IMG/VR virus record: IMGVR_UViG_3300042566_000938
Location: 1-35,189 of that record
Reading direction: 5' to 3' (one strand)
Source: a virus
Length of the DNA stretch: 35,189 nucleotides
Part shown: positions 6,906 to 13,593 of the stretch, piece by piece
Layout: every line of letters begins with the position of its first letter
How positions within the stretch are numbered: the first letter of the stretch is position 1
The notes under the pieces: model-generated
What the model was told of the DNA's origin: nothing
The model's input: the letters and a program-made list of their open reading frames with translations, nothing else
The model's database searches: none
Translations under genes and position numbers: made by a program

Positions 6906-7086
6906 TATTGATTTATAAGGGTAGCCCCCCTCTGGGTTTCGCTATTCTGTGCGCGAGCTAATCGCCGCGGGTGGCAGTAACAGGGGGGAGGGGGGGATAC
7001 CCCCCATCCTGGGCTACTCTATCTTGGATCCTATACCTATAAGCTTCCATGCTTACAATTATCTATTTAGATTTGGTTTAGAAAGT
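6906..7086. other. Intergenic region with G-run hairpin, candidate packaging (cos) region
   Basis: No gene is visible between the HNH stop and the repeat sites before terS. The plus strand has a run of six G, an A, then seven G (6983-6996), and the last six pair with six C at 7000-7005 around an ATA loop. A GC-rich block (CCGCGG near 6964) lies next to it. In many actinophages the cos site lies beside HNH and small terminase genes, so this is the most likely place for one, but no cut site can be read from sequence alone. Confidence 0.4.
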
Positions 7087-7437
7087 TTAGAATTTTCTTT
7101 TAGGTCGCTGACCCCTGATCGATTGATTCCCCTCGTGGCTGGTCTTATAGCGATGACAATGAGGCGGAGATGAATCATGAACAGCAGCTAGGTTGGTAAG
7201 GCTATGATCATCATTAGGCTGGATATGATCAACCCGATCAGCGCCAGGTTTGCCACATAAATAGCAGATCCCCTTATCCCGCCTTAGGACTATCAAGCGC
7301 CTAGTGCGCCAATCAGGGGGCAATCTCTTTGCGCGATTATGGCCAAAGAAGGGGGGCCTAGTATGAAGCTTACAAGTCCCATTACTGACGGCCAGATCAT
7401 AGCAGCCAGGCTCTCGGCAAGGGGTAGGGGCTAAGAT
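7087..7437 (-). CDS. HNH endonuclease (packaging-associated)
   Basis: A 116-residue HNH protein. An N-terminal zinc-finger-like part (C7, C12, C22, H25) precedes the HNH core: C58-x2-C61, the D70-H71 pair, N82, C94-H95 and H101. HNH proteins beside terminase genes assist end cleavage during packaging in cos phages. An in-frame TTG at 7323 would remove the first 38 residues, including the recognisable finger. The frame is open back to a TAG near 7444 and has no ATG, GTG or TTG before the finger. An ATC at 7437-7435 directly after a GGGGGAAAAG ribosome site is the best start, so this is a second gene with a rare start codon. Confidence 0.8.
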   Translation of the reverse strand: MLAPTPCREPGCYDLAVSNGTCKLHTRPPFFGHNRAKRLPPDWRTRRLIVLRRDKGICYLCGKPGADRVDHIQPNDDHSLTNLAAVHDSSPPHCHRYKTSHEGNQSIRGQRPKRKF

Positions 7438-7466
7438 CTTTTCCCCCTAGCGCTTATGTATCCTTG

Positions 7467-7564
7467 TGGACTGGGAGGGAATCGAACCCTCATATCTCGG
7501 TAAGCTTAGGCCAGCGGGATAATCCCGCCAGCTTAGGCTTTTAGAGTCGAACCTTGTCCAGCCC
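7467..7564 (-). tRNA. tRNA-like or tmRNA-like element (non-canonical)
   Basis: Reading the minus strand, GGGCTGG (7564-7558) pairs with CCAGTCC (7474-7468) over seven positions with one G-T wobble, like an acceptor stem. Before the 3' strand stands a textbook T arm, GAGGG-TTCGATT-CCCTC (7491-7475), with an A at the discriminator position and no encoded CCA. The inside does not fold as a normal tRNA: there is no T at position 8, no clear anticodon arm, and a large hairpin around GCGGGATTATCCCGC. The 5' segment with GGTTCGAC recalls the start of actinobacterial tmRNA, yet the element is only 98 nt. It could be a degenerate or type II tRNA, a minimal tmRNA-like RNA, or an old attachment site copied from a host RNA gene. 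Confidence 0.4.
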
Positions 7565-7679
7565 TGGGAAAGTGATTCCCGCCAACCAACCCCTCAACAC
7601 TAGCGCCGAATGGGCTTTAGGCCTGGCGCTAATGGAGCCACCTTCTACATAGAGTAAAGGGCGAACGGGGCCAAATTGT
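7565..7679. other. Non-coding leader of the tRNA-like element
   Basis: No convincing gene lies here. A short frame across it overlaps the gene ending at 7680 and the RNA-like element and has no family likeness. A six-pair hairpin AGCGCC/GGCGCT is visible near 7602-7630. It is probably the 3' end of the early transcript. Confidence 0.35.
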
Positions 7680-8033
7680 TCAGCTATTCCAGAACCAGAA
7701 TTCGGTCTTGGCTGAGTAAGGCATATCGTCATGCTTTAGATCCAGCTCGATATAGAAAGCCTCTCCATTAGCCGTCAGGGCATCCATAAAGGCCTCAGCA
7801 TCAAAGGTATAGGCATAGCCCAGGGTTCCAAATCGCCTTAGGCCCTCTTGGATCGAGTTCTCAGGATCATAAAGATCAGCCAGGGCCTCACCAGCCTCAT
7901 TATGAAGCCAAGCCCCCATGAATGATTCTTTGATGTAGTTATCAATAGCGGTTTCATCGCCATAGCCATCTTGGATCATTACTTGCTTTAGGGCATCAGC
8001 GATCTCTTGATTTTCTTGTGGATTTAGGCTCAT
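7680..8033 (-). CDS. Hypothetical acidic protein
   Basis: A 117-residue protein I do not recognise. The ATG at 8033 overlaps the preceding stop by one base (TAATG); a longer frame upstream would lie inside that gene. The sequence is acidic and aromatic-rich, with a C-terminus EFWFWNS, and has no signal peptide or membrane segment. It is the last protein gene of the early run and precedes the tRNA-like element. Confidence 0.7.
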   Translation of the reverse strand: MSLNPQENQEIADALKQVMIQDGYGDETAIDNYIKESFMGAWLHNEAGEALADLYDPENSIQEGLRRFGTLGYAYTFDAEAFMDALTANGEAFYIELDLKHDDMPYSAKTEFWFWNS

Positions 8034-8260
8034 TAGATTGATCCTCTCAAGATTGCTAGGGCTGCTTGGTATCCGCGATCCCATTCAGGGTTCTGATTGA
8101 TTGATCCATCCTCATTAGGCTCTTGGGTTAGATCAAAATATGCTTCTGCCGCTTTGATCAATCTCTCGCGCTCGATCTTTATTCCAGCCTTGAGCGCTTG
8201 CTCGCTGACCTCCATCAAGCCTTTTTTATAGCTCTCGGTTATGGTATTTATGTTGTTCAT
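8033..8260 (-). CDS. Hypothetical small helical protein
   Basis: A 75-residue, mostly helical, charged protein of unknown function. It starts at ATG 8260 behind a GAAAGGGAATC ribosome site and ends with a one-base overlap into the next gene. The C-terminal WDRGYQAALAIL resembles short motifs in many actinophage early proteins, but I cannot assign a family. Confidence 0.7.
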   Translation of the reverse strand: MNNINTITESYKKGLMEVSEQALKAGIKIERERLIKAAEAYFDLTQEPNEDGSINQNPEWDRGYQAALAILRGSI

Positions 8261-8351
8261 GATTCCCTTTCTTTTTTAGCCTTATTGGCTTATAGCTAAT
8301 TATCCTATATTTGGCCAGGCGGATCGAATCTATTTTTCAGCGATTTCAGGC
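8261..8351 (-). promoter_or_regulatory. Gap with possible promoter for 8260 and downstream
   Basis: A 91-bp gap, one of the few breaks in the early gene run. On the minus strand an AT-rich TATAGGATAAT block near 8300-8310 could be a -10 element, with no convincing -35. A small AGCC/GGCT hairpin lies between it and the gene. Weak evidence. Confidence 0.3.
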
Positions 8352-8543
8352 CTATTTGGCCCTAGAATCAGTCGAATAATAGCCAGATCCGCTAAAGTGC
8401 GTTGGGATCGCATCAAATACCCTAATCATTAGGCCTCCGCAATCGGGGCAATCTGGGATCTGCTCGACTTGATCAATGGATCTATTTACATAAGAAAATA
8501 CTGGTTTTTCATGCTGATCGCATCGGTAGGAATAAGTTGGCAT
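8352..8543 (-). CDS. FmdB-like zinc-ribbon protein
   Basis: A 63-residue protein starting MPTYSYRC. C8 with a later CPDC pair (C32, C35) forms the single zinc ribbon of the FmdB-like family, followed by a low-complexity G/S/Y tail. Members are small DNA- or protein-binding factors of unclear role, often seen in phages. The ATG at 8543 overlaps the previous stop (ATGA), which decides the start over a GTG one codon upstream. Confidence 0.75.
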   Translation of the reverse strand: MPTYSYRCDQHEKPVFSYVNRSIDQVEQIPDCPDCGGLMIRVFDAIPTHFSGSGYYSTDSRAK

Positions 8544-8860
8544 CACTCATCTGGCCAATCGCCGTCTAGAACAAGCAATCCGATTAGCGCATAATTGGCT
8601 AGATCAACAAAGGAATCTTTTAGGGATTCATTTTGGGGATCCTTGCCCGATTCGGTCAGGTGATTGATCCTGGCTAATTTATCATGGATCCTAACCCTTA
8701 GACCATTCAGCGCGCCGCCTGGGGCGCTAGCTATATTCTTGGGGCCATAATCTTGATGTTTTTTTAGAAGCAGATCAGCATTTGACATGGCGAGCGCAAT
8801 AACTCGTTCCTCAAAAGCTCTATTTTTATTGTAATAAACAGGGTGATCATATCTTGGCAT
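8543..8860 (-). CDS. DUF1599-like (nucleotide modification associated domain 1) protein
   Basis: A 105-residue protein with the pattern I associate with DUF1599, later named nucleotide modification associated domain 1: a KKHQDYGPKNIA segment, a glycine-rich turn, RIHDKLARINHL, then ESLKDSFVDLANYALIGLLVL. Family members recur in phages with hypermodified DNA, which matches the 7-deazaguanine cassette here, although the two are 3-4 kb apart. A nucleotide pyrophosphohydrolase-like role is possible but not shown. It overlaps the upstream small gene by 14 bases. Confidence 0.65.
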   Translation of the reverse strand: MPRYDHPVYYNKNRAFEERVIALAMSNADLLLKKHQDYGPKNIASAPGGALNGLRVRIHDKLARINHLTESGKDPQNESLKDSFVDLANYALIGLLVLDGDWPDE

Positions 8861-9026
8861 AATAAGCGGGCATTCCTTTCATCGGGTTTTGTTCTTTTAG
8901 GATAGATAAGAAGCGATCCATTTGTTTTGTTCGATTGGGAAAATCCCTTTCGATCAGCTTTATAATCTCATTCCGCTCAAGCAGTTTGCCTGCCTCTAAT
9001 CTATCTGCTTGGGTTACATCAGACAT
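8847..9026 (-). CDS. Hypothetical 59-residue protein
   Basis: A small gene read from the gap between its neighbours. It starts at ATG 9026, overlapping the preceding stop by 8 bases, and overlaps the DUF1599-like start by 14 bases. The product is helical and charged (LLERNEIIKLIERDF, then MDRFLSILKEQ). No family is recognised. The nested overlaps on both sides are what make it a likely real gene. Confidence 0.6.
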   Translation of the reverse strand: MSDVTQADRLEAGKLLERNEIIKLIERDFPNRTKQMDRFLSILKEQNPMKGMPAYYAKI

Positions 9027-9441
9027 TGGTCATCCTCTCTAAAAGGCTAAAGTAATTTCTTGATGTTCCTGTTCTTTGGGCCATAGCCATAAGGTCATCA
9101 AATAGCTCTCTAAATTGCTGATCCTCTGATTTACTGGCTATGCCCGATTCTATGACATGGCTTTTCTCAACGCAGTCTTTATGTCCACATATCCTATCGC
9201 CTGGCATGAATGGCCTTCCATATTTGATTGGGGTCATTAGATCCAAATCAAAATCTCCAGCCCAGGGCTTACAGCTTAGCTCTCCATATTGGATCCTATG
9301 CCTAGCGCCCGCTCTACAATCGGCGCAGATCTTAGAATCGGAATTCCGCTCTAGCCGTTTTTGGATCATCTCTTTGGTTAGGGATCTTGATCCGCATCTG
9401 GCGCAAGCTATGATCTGGGGTAGATCCGCCGCCATGCTCAT
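9019..9441 (-). CDS. Hypothetical zinc-finger protein
   Basis: A 140-residue protein with CARC near residue 13 and CADC near residue 39 forming a probable zinc finger, then KPWAGDFDLD and a CGHKDCVEKSHV motif that looks like the start of an HNH-type or other His/Cys site. The C-terminal third is helical. A DNA-binding or transcription-modifying role is plausible. The ATG at 9441 overlaps the preceding stop (ATGA); a second ATG two codons in is possible. Confidence 0.7.
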   Translation of the reverse strand: MSMAADLPQIIACARCGSRSLTKEMIQKRLERNSDSKICADCRAGARHRIQYGELSCKPWAGDFDLDLMTPIKYGRPFMPGDRICGHKDCVEKSHVIESGIASKSEDQQFRELFDDLMAMAQRTGTSRNYFSLLERMTNV

Positions 9442-9602
9442 TTGGTAAACCTATTTACGATATAAACAAAGCCTGCCGTCATAAGCGCCACGCCAACAAA
9501 AGAGCCAATCTGATAGCTGATGTGATCCTGGATCCAATAAGTAAATAAAAAGCCCAGGCTAATAATTACCGTTATAAGAATTAGATTGATCCATTCCCTC
9601 AT
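9438..9602 (-). CDS. Small two-helix membrane protein
   Basis: A 54-residue protein found by reading the gap. Two hydrophobic stretches (about residues 5-22 and 32-50) flank a short polar loop around WIQDHISYQ, with a basic end RFTK. The ATG at 9602 overlaps the preceding stop and its own stop overlaps the next start, both as ATGA. Function unknown; superinfection control or a lysis accessory are possibilities without direct support. Confidence 0.65.
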   Translation of the reverse strand: MREWINLILITVIISLGFLFTYWIQDHISYQIGSFVGVALMTAGFVYIVNRFTK

Positions 9603-9811
9603 TTGCCTCTCCTTATATCATCGATTGCTTCCCTAATAACATCCAAAGCCCCATCAAAGATATAGTTTCTTGATAGCTGTATTGCTTTAGCGAATTCGGC
9701 TTTAGTTGGCTGCTCATCAATCAAATCATCCTTGGTAAAATACTCAAAAGTGATTTCCTCATCTTGATCAAGCATTTTTAGTTGATCGATCAGATCCCTT
9801 ACCCTAGTCAT
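9599..9811 (-). CDS. Hypothetical small acidic protein
   Basis: A 70-residue acidic protein, starting at ATG 9811 (ATGA overlap with its upstream gene); a TTG five codons further up is less likely. The start MTRVRDLIDQLKMLDQDEEI resembles small phage proteins with an acidic DQDxEI motif. Function unknown. Confidence 0.65.
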   Translation of the reverse strand: MTRVRDLIDQLKMLDQDEEITFEYFTKDDLIDEQPTKAEFAKAIQLSRNYIFDGALDVIREAIDDIRRGK

Positions 9812-10113
9812 AGCCCGATCCTCCAATCTCCAGAATCGGCATCAACATAAACGGGAGGATTATCATCCAGGCCCTCGCCATGATCATCATAAGCATCAAT
9901 TCCAAACCCAAGCTTGCCCTGGTATCCTCCAAGCTGGCTAAATCGATAAAAGAGTTGCGCGGTTAGATAGCTAGGATCTCCGATCCTGACATCTCCCATC
10001 TCCATAACATCTTTTACTGCCTCGATATTTTGATTTCCTGAGTAATGGCCATAGAGCCTTATTGATGAATCGAAATGTTTGCTGCTTATTATGATTGAGC
10101 TTCTGTCGCCCAT
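9808..10113 (-). CDS. Hypothetical protein of an actinophage-type family
   Basis: A 101-residue protein beginning MGDRSSIIISS, with LYGHYSG near residue 20 and an acidic C-terminal half. I recall similar short proteins (MGDRxxI followed by LYGHW or LYGHY) in several actinophages, all without known function. It overlaps the upstream 58-residue gene by 25 bases. Confidence 0.7.
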   Translation of the reverse strand: MGDRSSIIISSKHFDSSIRLYGHYSGNQNIEAVKDVMEMGDVRIGDPSYLTAQLFYRFSQLGGYQGKLGFGIDAYDDHGEGLDDNPPVYVDADSGDWRIGL

Positions 10114-10265
10114 TTGTTTTCCCTTTCTATGAATGTATCGGTGATTATAAATTTATCAGGCAGGTGATTGAAGCAAAAGTAATCCCCCCAGCCATTAGCG
10201 ATCTTATCCATCGCGTAAACATCCCAGGGCTTGCCACAATGGCAGGCGTGATCAAATCTTGACAT
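10089..10265 (-). CDS. Hypothetical Cys/His-rich small protein
   Basis: A 58-residue protein read from the gap. CHC at residues 8-10, a Cys near 31 and His near 34 (YFCFNH) suggest one zinc site. The ATG directly follows the previous stop (TAG-ATG) and the 3' end overlaps the next gene by 25 bases. No family is recognised. Confidence 0.55.
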   Translation of the reverse strand: MSRFDHACHCGKPWDVYAMDKIANGWGDYFCFNHLPDKFIITDTFIERENKWATEAQS

Positions 10266-10502
10266 CTACTCTGCCCCACATCCGCAATCGCAATCGTTTA
10301 GACGGCTCATATCATCACAGAAGCCATCCCAGATCTCTGCCATCGAGAAGCCATCTCCATAGCTCATAGCTGAGTAATGAGTTTCATCTCTTAAGGTTTT
10401 GCCTGGGGGGGCGGTTAGGATCCAATCGCCGTTTAGATATTCGATCGAGCATTTGGTTGCTTTAGCTCTCGAAAAGGCTTGAGCTTTATTTTTCATTTTC
10501 AT
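10266..10502 (-). CDS. Hypothetical protein with Cys-rich C-terminus
   Basis: A 78-residue protein with a basic N-terminus, a central SIEYLNGDWILTAPPGKTL strand region and a C-terminal CDCGCGAE cluster that may bind a metal. Function unknown. The start could be either of two ATGs two codons apart. Confidence 0.6.
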   Translation of the reverse strand: MKMKNKAQAFSRAKATKCSIEYLNGDWILTAPPGKTLRDETHYSAMSYGDGFSMAEIWDGFCDDMSRLNDCDCGCGAE

Positions 10503-10504
10503 AA

Positions 10505-10711
10505 TTAGATCCCATCCAATAGACGGGCCAGTTTGATTTTTACATCTTGGATCATGCTATTTACATCCTCAATAGCCTCATGGATGCTATCGGCTTCCTC
10601 AGCCTCGCCTAGATCATTTGCTTCGTCAAAATATCCCTGCTTCTCATCGCGCTCATCTATTAGATCAGTTAGCGCTTCGATTAGATCTTGGATCTTTGCT
10701 ATATCTTCCAT
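10505..10711 (-). CDS. Hypothetical acidic coiled-coil protein
   Basis: A 68-residue acidic, wholly helical protein. The ATG at 10711 was chosen because it follows a GGGAGAAGTAAAA ribosome site; an ATG 18 codons upstream has no such site and would add an unlike N-terminus. First of the closely packed small genes running toward 7680. Confidence 0.65.
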   Translation of the reverse strand: MEDIAKIQDLIEALTDLIDERDEKQGYFDEANDLGEAEEADSIHEAIEDVNSMIQDVKIKLARLLDGI

Positions 10712-10877
10712 TTTTACTTCTCCCTTTTCCTGGGGCCATCTGGCCTCATAAATAAATAATCCCATATTGGGCCAGGCAGGGCAAATCCATTCGGGTGGCG
10801 ATTTCCCGAATTTTTATTAGCTGGGTAATTGGCCCATTAGGGCCTAAAAAGCCCCCTAGACGGCGTATAAGGCCGAA
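10712..10877. other. Intergenic region with two hairpins
   Basis: No gene is visible here. The plus strand has a perfect 7-bp stem ATTCGGG (10789-10795) and CCCGAAT (10805-10811) followed by TTTTTATT, the form of an intrinsic terminator on the plus strand, although no plus-strand gene precedes it. A second hairpin, GGCCC/GGGCC around four bases, lies near 10831-10844. On the minus strand the region would form the leader of the small-gene operon. Confidence 0.4.
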
Positions 10878-11333
10878 TTAGGGCTGAATTAGGGCTGAGG
10901 GATCGCTGAGATCAGGATCCTGGCTTGCTGGGCTGATCCAGATCTCGGCCCCTGGCTCGCGCTGATCAGCGTAGCGCTTAGTTGCTATCCATTTGATTAC
11001 AAGCCCATCATCGACTAAGCAATCTGAATCAACTGATAGAGCATCTCCGACAGATCGCTGTAATTTATCAAGATCAGGGGGAACGCTTGGTAAGGATCTA
11101 GTTATTGTTTTAGGCCTGGGCAAATAGAAAATAACTCGTATGACTACGGGTTCACGAAAGGGATTAAGATCCCCCGTAGCCACACGAGCGGTCATCATGG
11201 CGCTAGCTATCGCTTTACGCCAGGGCTTTACATTGCTTGCTTCTATCATAACGCCATTTCCGACATGGCGCTTAGATCCTTGCGGTCTAGGGATCCCGAA
11301 AGCCTCAAAGTAAAGTTCTTTTTTTTCGCTCAT
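10878..11333 (-). CDS. rusA: RusA-like Holliday junction resolvase
   Basis: Endonuclease that resolves branched DNA before packaging. The 151-residue product has the family N-terminus FGIPRPQGSKR and the acidic catalytic region PDLDKLQRSVGDAL with LVDDGLV following. The last 15 residues are an extra acidic/proline tail. The ATG overlaps the preceding small membrane gene (ATGA). It lies with SSB-like and initiator genes in the replication/recombination block. Confidence 0.88.
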   Translation of the reverse strand: MSEKKELYFEAFGIPRPQGSKRHVGNGVMIEASNVKPWRKAIASAMMTARVATGDLNPFREPVVIRVIFYLPRPKTITRSLPSVPPDLDKLQRSVGDALSVDSDCLVDDGLVIKWIATKRYADQREPGAEIWISPASQDPDLSDPSALIQP

Positions 11334-11485
11334 GATCGACTAGATTGAATCCCTGCCATCATGCCAGCGAAAGCCATCCAGCCAGCCCCGATCATGCCCG
11401 CGATAATCAGCCACTCGGTTTCGGCTTCTCCAACTAGAGCAAAGATCAACAGGCTATATGAAAAAGAAAAAAGCGCAGCAATCAT
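11330..11485 (-). CDS. Small two-helix membrane protein
   Basis: A 51-residue protein read from the gap between SSB-like and rusA genes. Two hydrophobic segments (about 2-18 and 26-46) are separated by GEAETEW. The ATG overlaps the SSB-like stop (TAATG) and its stop overlaps the rusA start (ATGA), so it is translated in line with them. Methionine- and alanine-rich second helix. Role unknown. Confidence 0.65.
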   Translation of the reverse strand: MIAALFSFSYSLLIFALVGEAETEWLIIAGMIGAGWMAFAGMMAGIQSSRS

Positions 11486-11793
11486 TAGAACGGTAGCGGA
11501 TCTGACTGGCGCTTAGATACTGGAGTTATTGATTCAGCTCTCACTTTTAGATCAATACCCATTGTTCCATCTTTTTTCGGATAGGTCGAAATCTTTAGAT
11601 TCCCTTTTACATCAACTAGCGCATCCTTTAGCGGAGTTTCGCCCTCGAATGTGACATTGATATAATCGCGGCCAACTGTTTCCCAGGTGCCGTTATTCAT
11701 CTGTCGCTGATCATGGGCAACGACAATTACATTTCCCCAATCAAAGGTTTTTATCTCTTGGACAAATCCCTTGAACTCAACCTTTAGTGCCAT
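11485..11793 (-). CDS. ssb: Single-stranded DNA-binding-like OB-fold protein
   Basis: A 102-residue protein with the strand pattern of a short OB-fold (VEFKGFVQEIKTFDWGNVIVVAHD, in two halves, then YINVTF) and a C-terminal tip SDPLPF that imitates the acidic protein-interaction tip of bacterial SSB. It probably coats single-stranded DNA at phage replication forks. It follows the replication initiator by 40 bases with a clear GAAAGGAAAA ribosome site. Confidence 0.7.
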   Translation of the reverse strand: MALKVEFKGFVQEIKTFDWGNVIVVAHDQRQMNNGTWETVGRDYINVTFEGETPLKDALVDVKGNLKISTYPKKDGTMGIDLKVRAESITPVSKRQSDPLPF

Positions 11794-11833
11794 TTCATTT
11801 TCCTTTCATTTGGCTAGCTCTAGTCTAGCGGTC

Positions 11834-12682
11834 TTATTTGCCATTCAAAGATCTTAGGCAGGGTAAACAACTTACCAGCGTGTTGCCATGAGAGCATCTT
11901 GGAGGCGGGGCTGCTTTTTCTTTATTGGCCCGCTCTTGTTCCAGAAGCTTGATCGTACGCTCGCGCTCGGCATCGCTTTTAGTTTTGCGATCCTGGGCTA
12001 AGCGTTCGGCCTTTTCCTCGGCTGATATCTCCCGCTCTGGGTATGGCTCATTCTCCCATCCGCCAGCGTTTAGCCAGGTGGCTGGGTATGGAATATATTG
12101 CTTTGGGGGTAAATTGGGATCCCTGGCCAGATTGATAGCGCCCTGGATTATTTGATCCATGAGCTCAGCGCTTATCGCCACGCGCATGAAAGATCGTTTA
12201 GCAGCCAGGCGATCAACGCGCTTTGGATAGCTATCCCAAAATTTATTGAATCCATCCTCAGCTTGCTGAGGGGGTAAATTATTCTTTAGATTGATATTCT
12301 TAATATTGTTATTCTTAGGGGGCGGATTATCCGCCATCGGATTTCCCGCCATCGGCTTTCCCGCAGGGCCTTGCGGATTCCCCGCACCTGGATCTTTGGT
12401 TATCCAAGTCCATTCTCCAAATTGGCCAGAATTTTCCCTCCCTTGGGATCTCTCCAAATAGCCAACTGTTTCCAGCTCTTGGATCGCGCCCCTAATGGCA
12501 TCCTTGCCCTCTTTTAGCTTGATCGACATACTGGCGATCGATAGCTGCCACCCAACTTGATGGCTCATTAGCATACTAAGCAAGCCAATAGCTTTTAGGC
12601 TCAATCTAGGATCCCTTAGCCAGGCGTTTGGGATCTGGGTAAAGTGATCATCGAAAGTATGTTTTCCTCTGATTAGCGGCAT
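11834..12682 (-). CDS. Replication initiator / helicase-loader-type protein with winged helix
   Basis: A 282-residue protein. The N-terminal 90 residues look like the winged helix of phage replication proteins (FTQIPNAWLRD, then LSLKAIGLLSMLMSH, then AIQELETVGYLERSQ). A proline/asparagine linker with GNP and GKP repeats leads to a second helical domain with FWDSYPKRVDRLAAKRSF, seen in DnaD-like or helicase-loading proteins. The C-terminus is charged and ends with a CSHG...CLPC finger-like pair. It probably opens the phage origin and recruits the host replisome, as the genome has no polymerase, primase or helicase gene. SD GAGAGGGA precedes the ATG. Confidence 0.8.
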   Translation of the reverse strand: MPLIRGKHTFDDHFTQIPNAWLRDPRLSLKAIGLLSMLMSHQVGWQLSIASMSIKLKEGKDAIRGAIQELETVGYLERSQGRENSGQFGEWTWITKDPGAGNPQGPAGKPMAGNPMADNPPPKNNNIKNINLKNNLPPQQAEDGFNKFWDSYPKRVDRLAAKRSFMRVAISAELMDQIIQGAINLARDPNLPPKQYIPYPATWLNAGGWENEPYPEREISAEEKAERLAQDRKTKSDAERERTIKLLEQERANKEKAAPPPRCSHGNTLVSCLPCLRSLNGK

Positions 12683-12705
12683 CTCTTATTTCCCTCTCTA
12701 CGGCC

Positions 12706-13044
12706 CTATACGCCCCGCAGGGGGCTTTCGGGTTCTCTTTGATAATCATCTGTCAAATACCACCATAAGCCCGTCAAGCTATCGCATACGGGTATAGAGG
12801 CTGGATCCTCCCAGGATTCGATTTTCCAGCCCATCTGCCTAGCAAATCGGGCCTGGTCTGGGTTGCTCTCGATTTGGCCATTGTAAAGCGAGCATAGAAC
12901 TATCAAATTACTAGCCTTATTGCCAAGCTTTGATCCCCCCATCCCGCGATTTTTACGATGATTAGGGCTGATCGCCTCGCGCTCGCCACAATGTAGGCAA
13001 TAGCTATCTCGATCAATTAGCCTCTGGAATTCTTTAGGCTTCAT
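12706..13044 (-). CDS. HNH endonuclease (early region)
   Basis: A 112-residue HNH-type protein: CLHCGE near residue 16, the H-N-H core SPNHRKNRGMGG, then NLIVLCSLYNG. The N-terminus and length fit free-standing phage HNH proteins involved in recombination or host DNA breakdown. The ATG overlaps the preceding stop (ATGA). It differs clearly from the HNH gene at 7087. Confidence 0.8.
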   Translation of the reverse strand: MKPKEFQRLIDRDSYCLHCGEREAISPNHRKNRGMGGSKLGNKASNLIVLCSLYNGQIESNPDQARFARQMGWKIESWEDPASIPVCDSLTGLWWYLTDDYQREPESPLRGV

Positions 13045-13256
13045 TCATCCTCCCAAGGATCGGTTGATCTGGCGGGCAACTCCCCTGGCTGGAAGCCAAG
13101 AGCGATTTGAGTTTCTGATGTTCCATGAGTAGGCGAATTATCCTGCTCAGCAAATTGCTGGCAGATATGCTTACGCCTCCACTCGCGAACCAATCGGATG
13201 GCATCTTTTTCATCCGTCTTGATCATCGCGCCACAGGAACATCTCTCGCTAATCAC
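13041..13256 (-). CDS. Hypothetical protein with Cys motif
   Basis: A 71-residue protein starting at GTG 13256, 8 bases inside the previous stop and behind a GGAGAA ribosome site; a TTG start 9 codons upstream would overlap more. CSCGA near the N-terminus and HIC about 25 residues later suggest one zinc site. The rest is polar and probably disordered. Unknown function. Confidence 0.55.
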   Translation of the reverse strand: MISERCSCGAMIKTDEKDAIRLVREWRRKHICQQFAEQDNSPTHGTSETQIALGFQPGELPARSTDPWEDE

Positions 13257-13593
13257 GCCCCGTTGTTCTCCAATCAAGCTCAATCATCTTGCCAGCTGAC
13301 TGGGTTGCCATTAGCGCCTCGCTAAGATGTTTTAGCTTAGTCCTGATCCTATTGGATTCGATCTTAGCCATCTCAGCGCTTTCCCTAGCCTCGATCGTTT
13401 TTAGTTTAGATATAGCCTGGCGATCTGGGATCGTTCCCTGGCAATCTAAGAACGCTAGAGCCTCTTGCTTTTCAGCCTCAAGCTCGGCTCTAACTCTCTT
13501 GCGCTCGGATTCTGCCAATAGCTGGATGCCATGATCCGCCTGCTCTCTAATCGATGTCAATTCTTTGATCACATCCATTGGATTACTAATCAA
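13249..13593 (-). CDS. Hypothetical coiled-coil protein
   Basis: A 114-residue, highly charged helical protein with long heptad-like stretches, no membrane part and no recognised domain. The TTG start at 13593 follows a good AGAGAGG ribosome site and overlaps the preceding stop by 8 bases; an ATG five codons later lacks a site. It lies between the recombination genes and the HNH gene. Confidence 0.6.
   Translation of the reverse strand: MISNPMDVIKELTSIREQADHGIQLLAESERKRVRAELEAEKQEALAFLDCQGTIPDRQAISKLKTIEARESAEMAKIESNRIRTKLKHLSEALMATQSAGKMIELDWRTTGRD

Noticed and set aside
7541-7732. 63-codon minus-strand frame between the RNA-like element and gene 7680-8033
   Set aside because: It overlaps both a better gene and the acceptor-stem region, and has a composition unlike the real genes.
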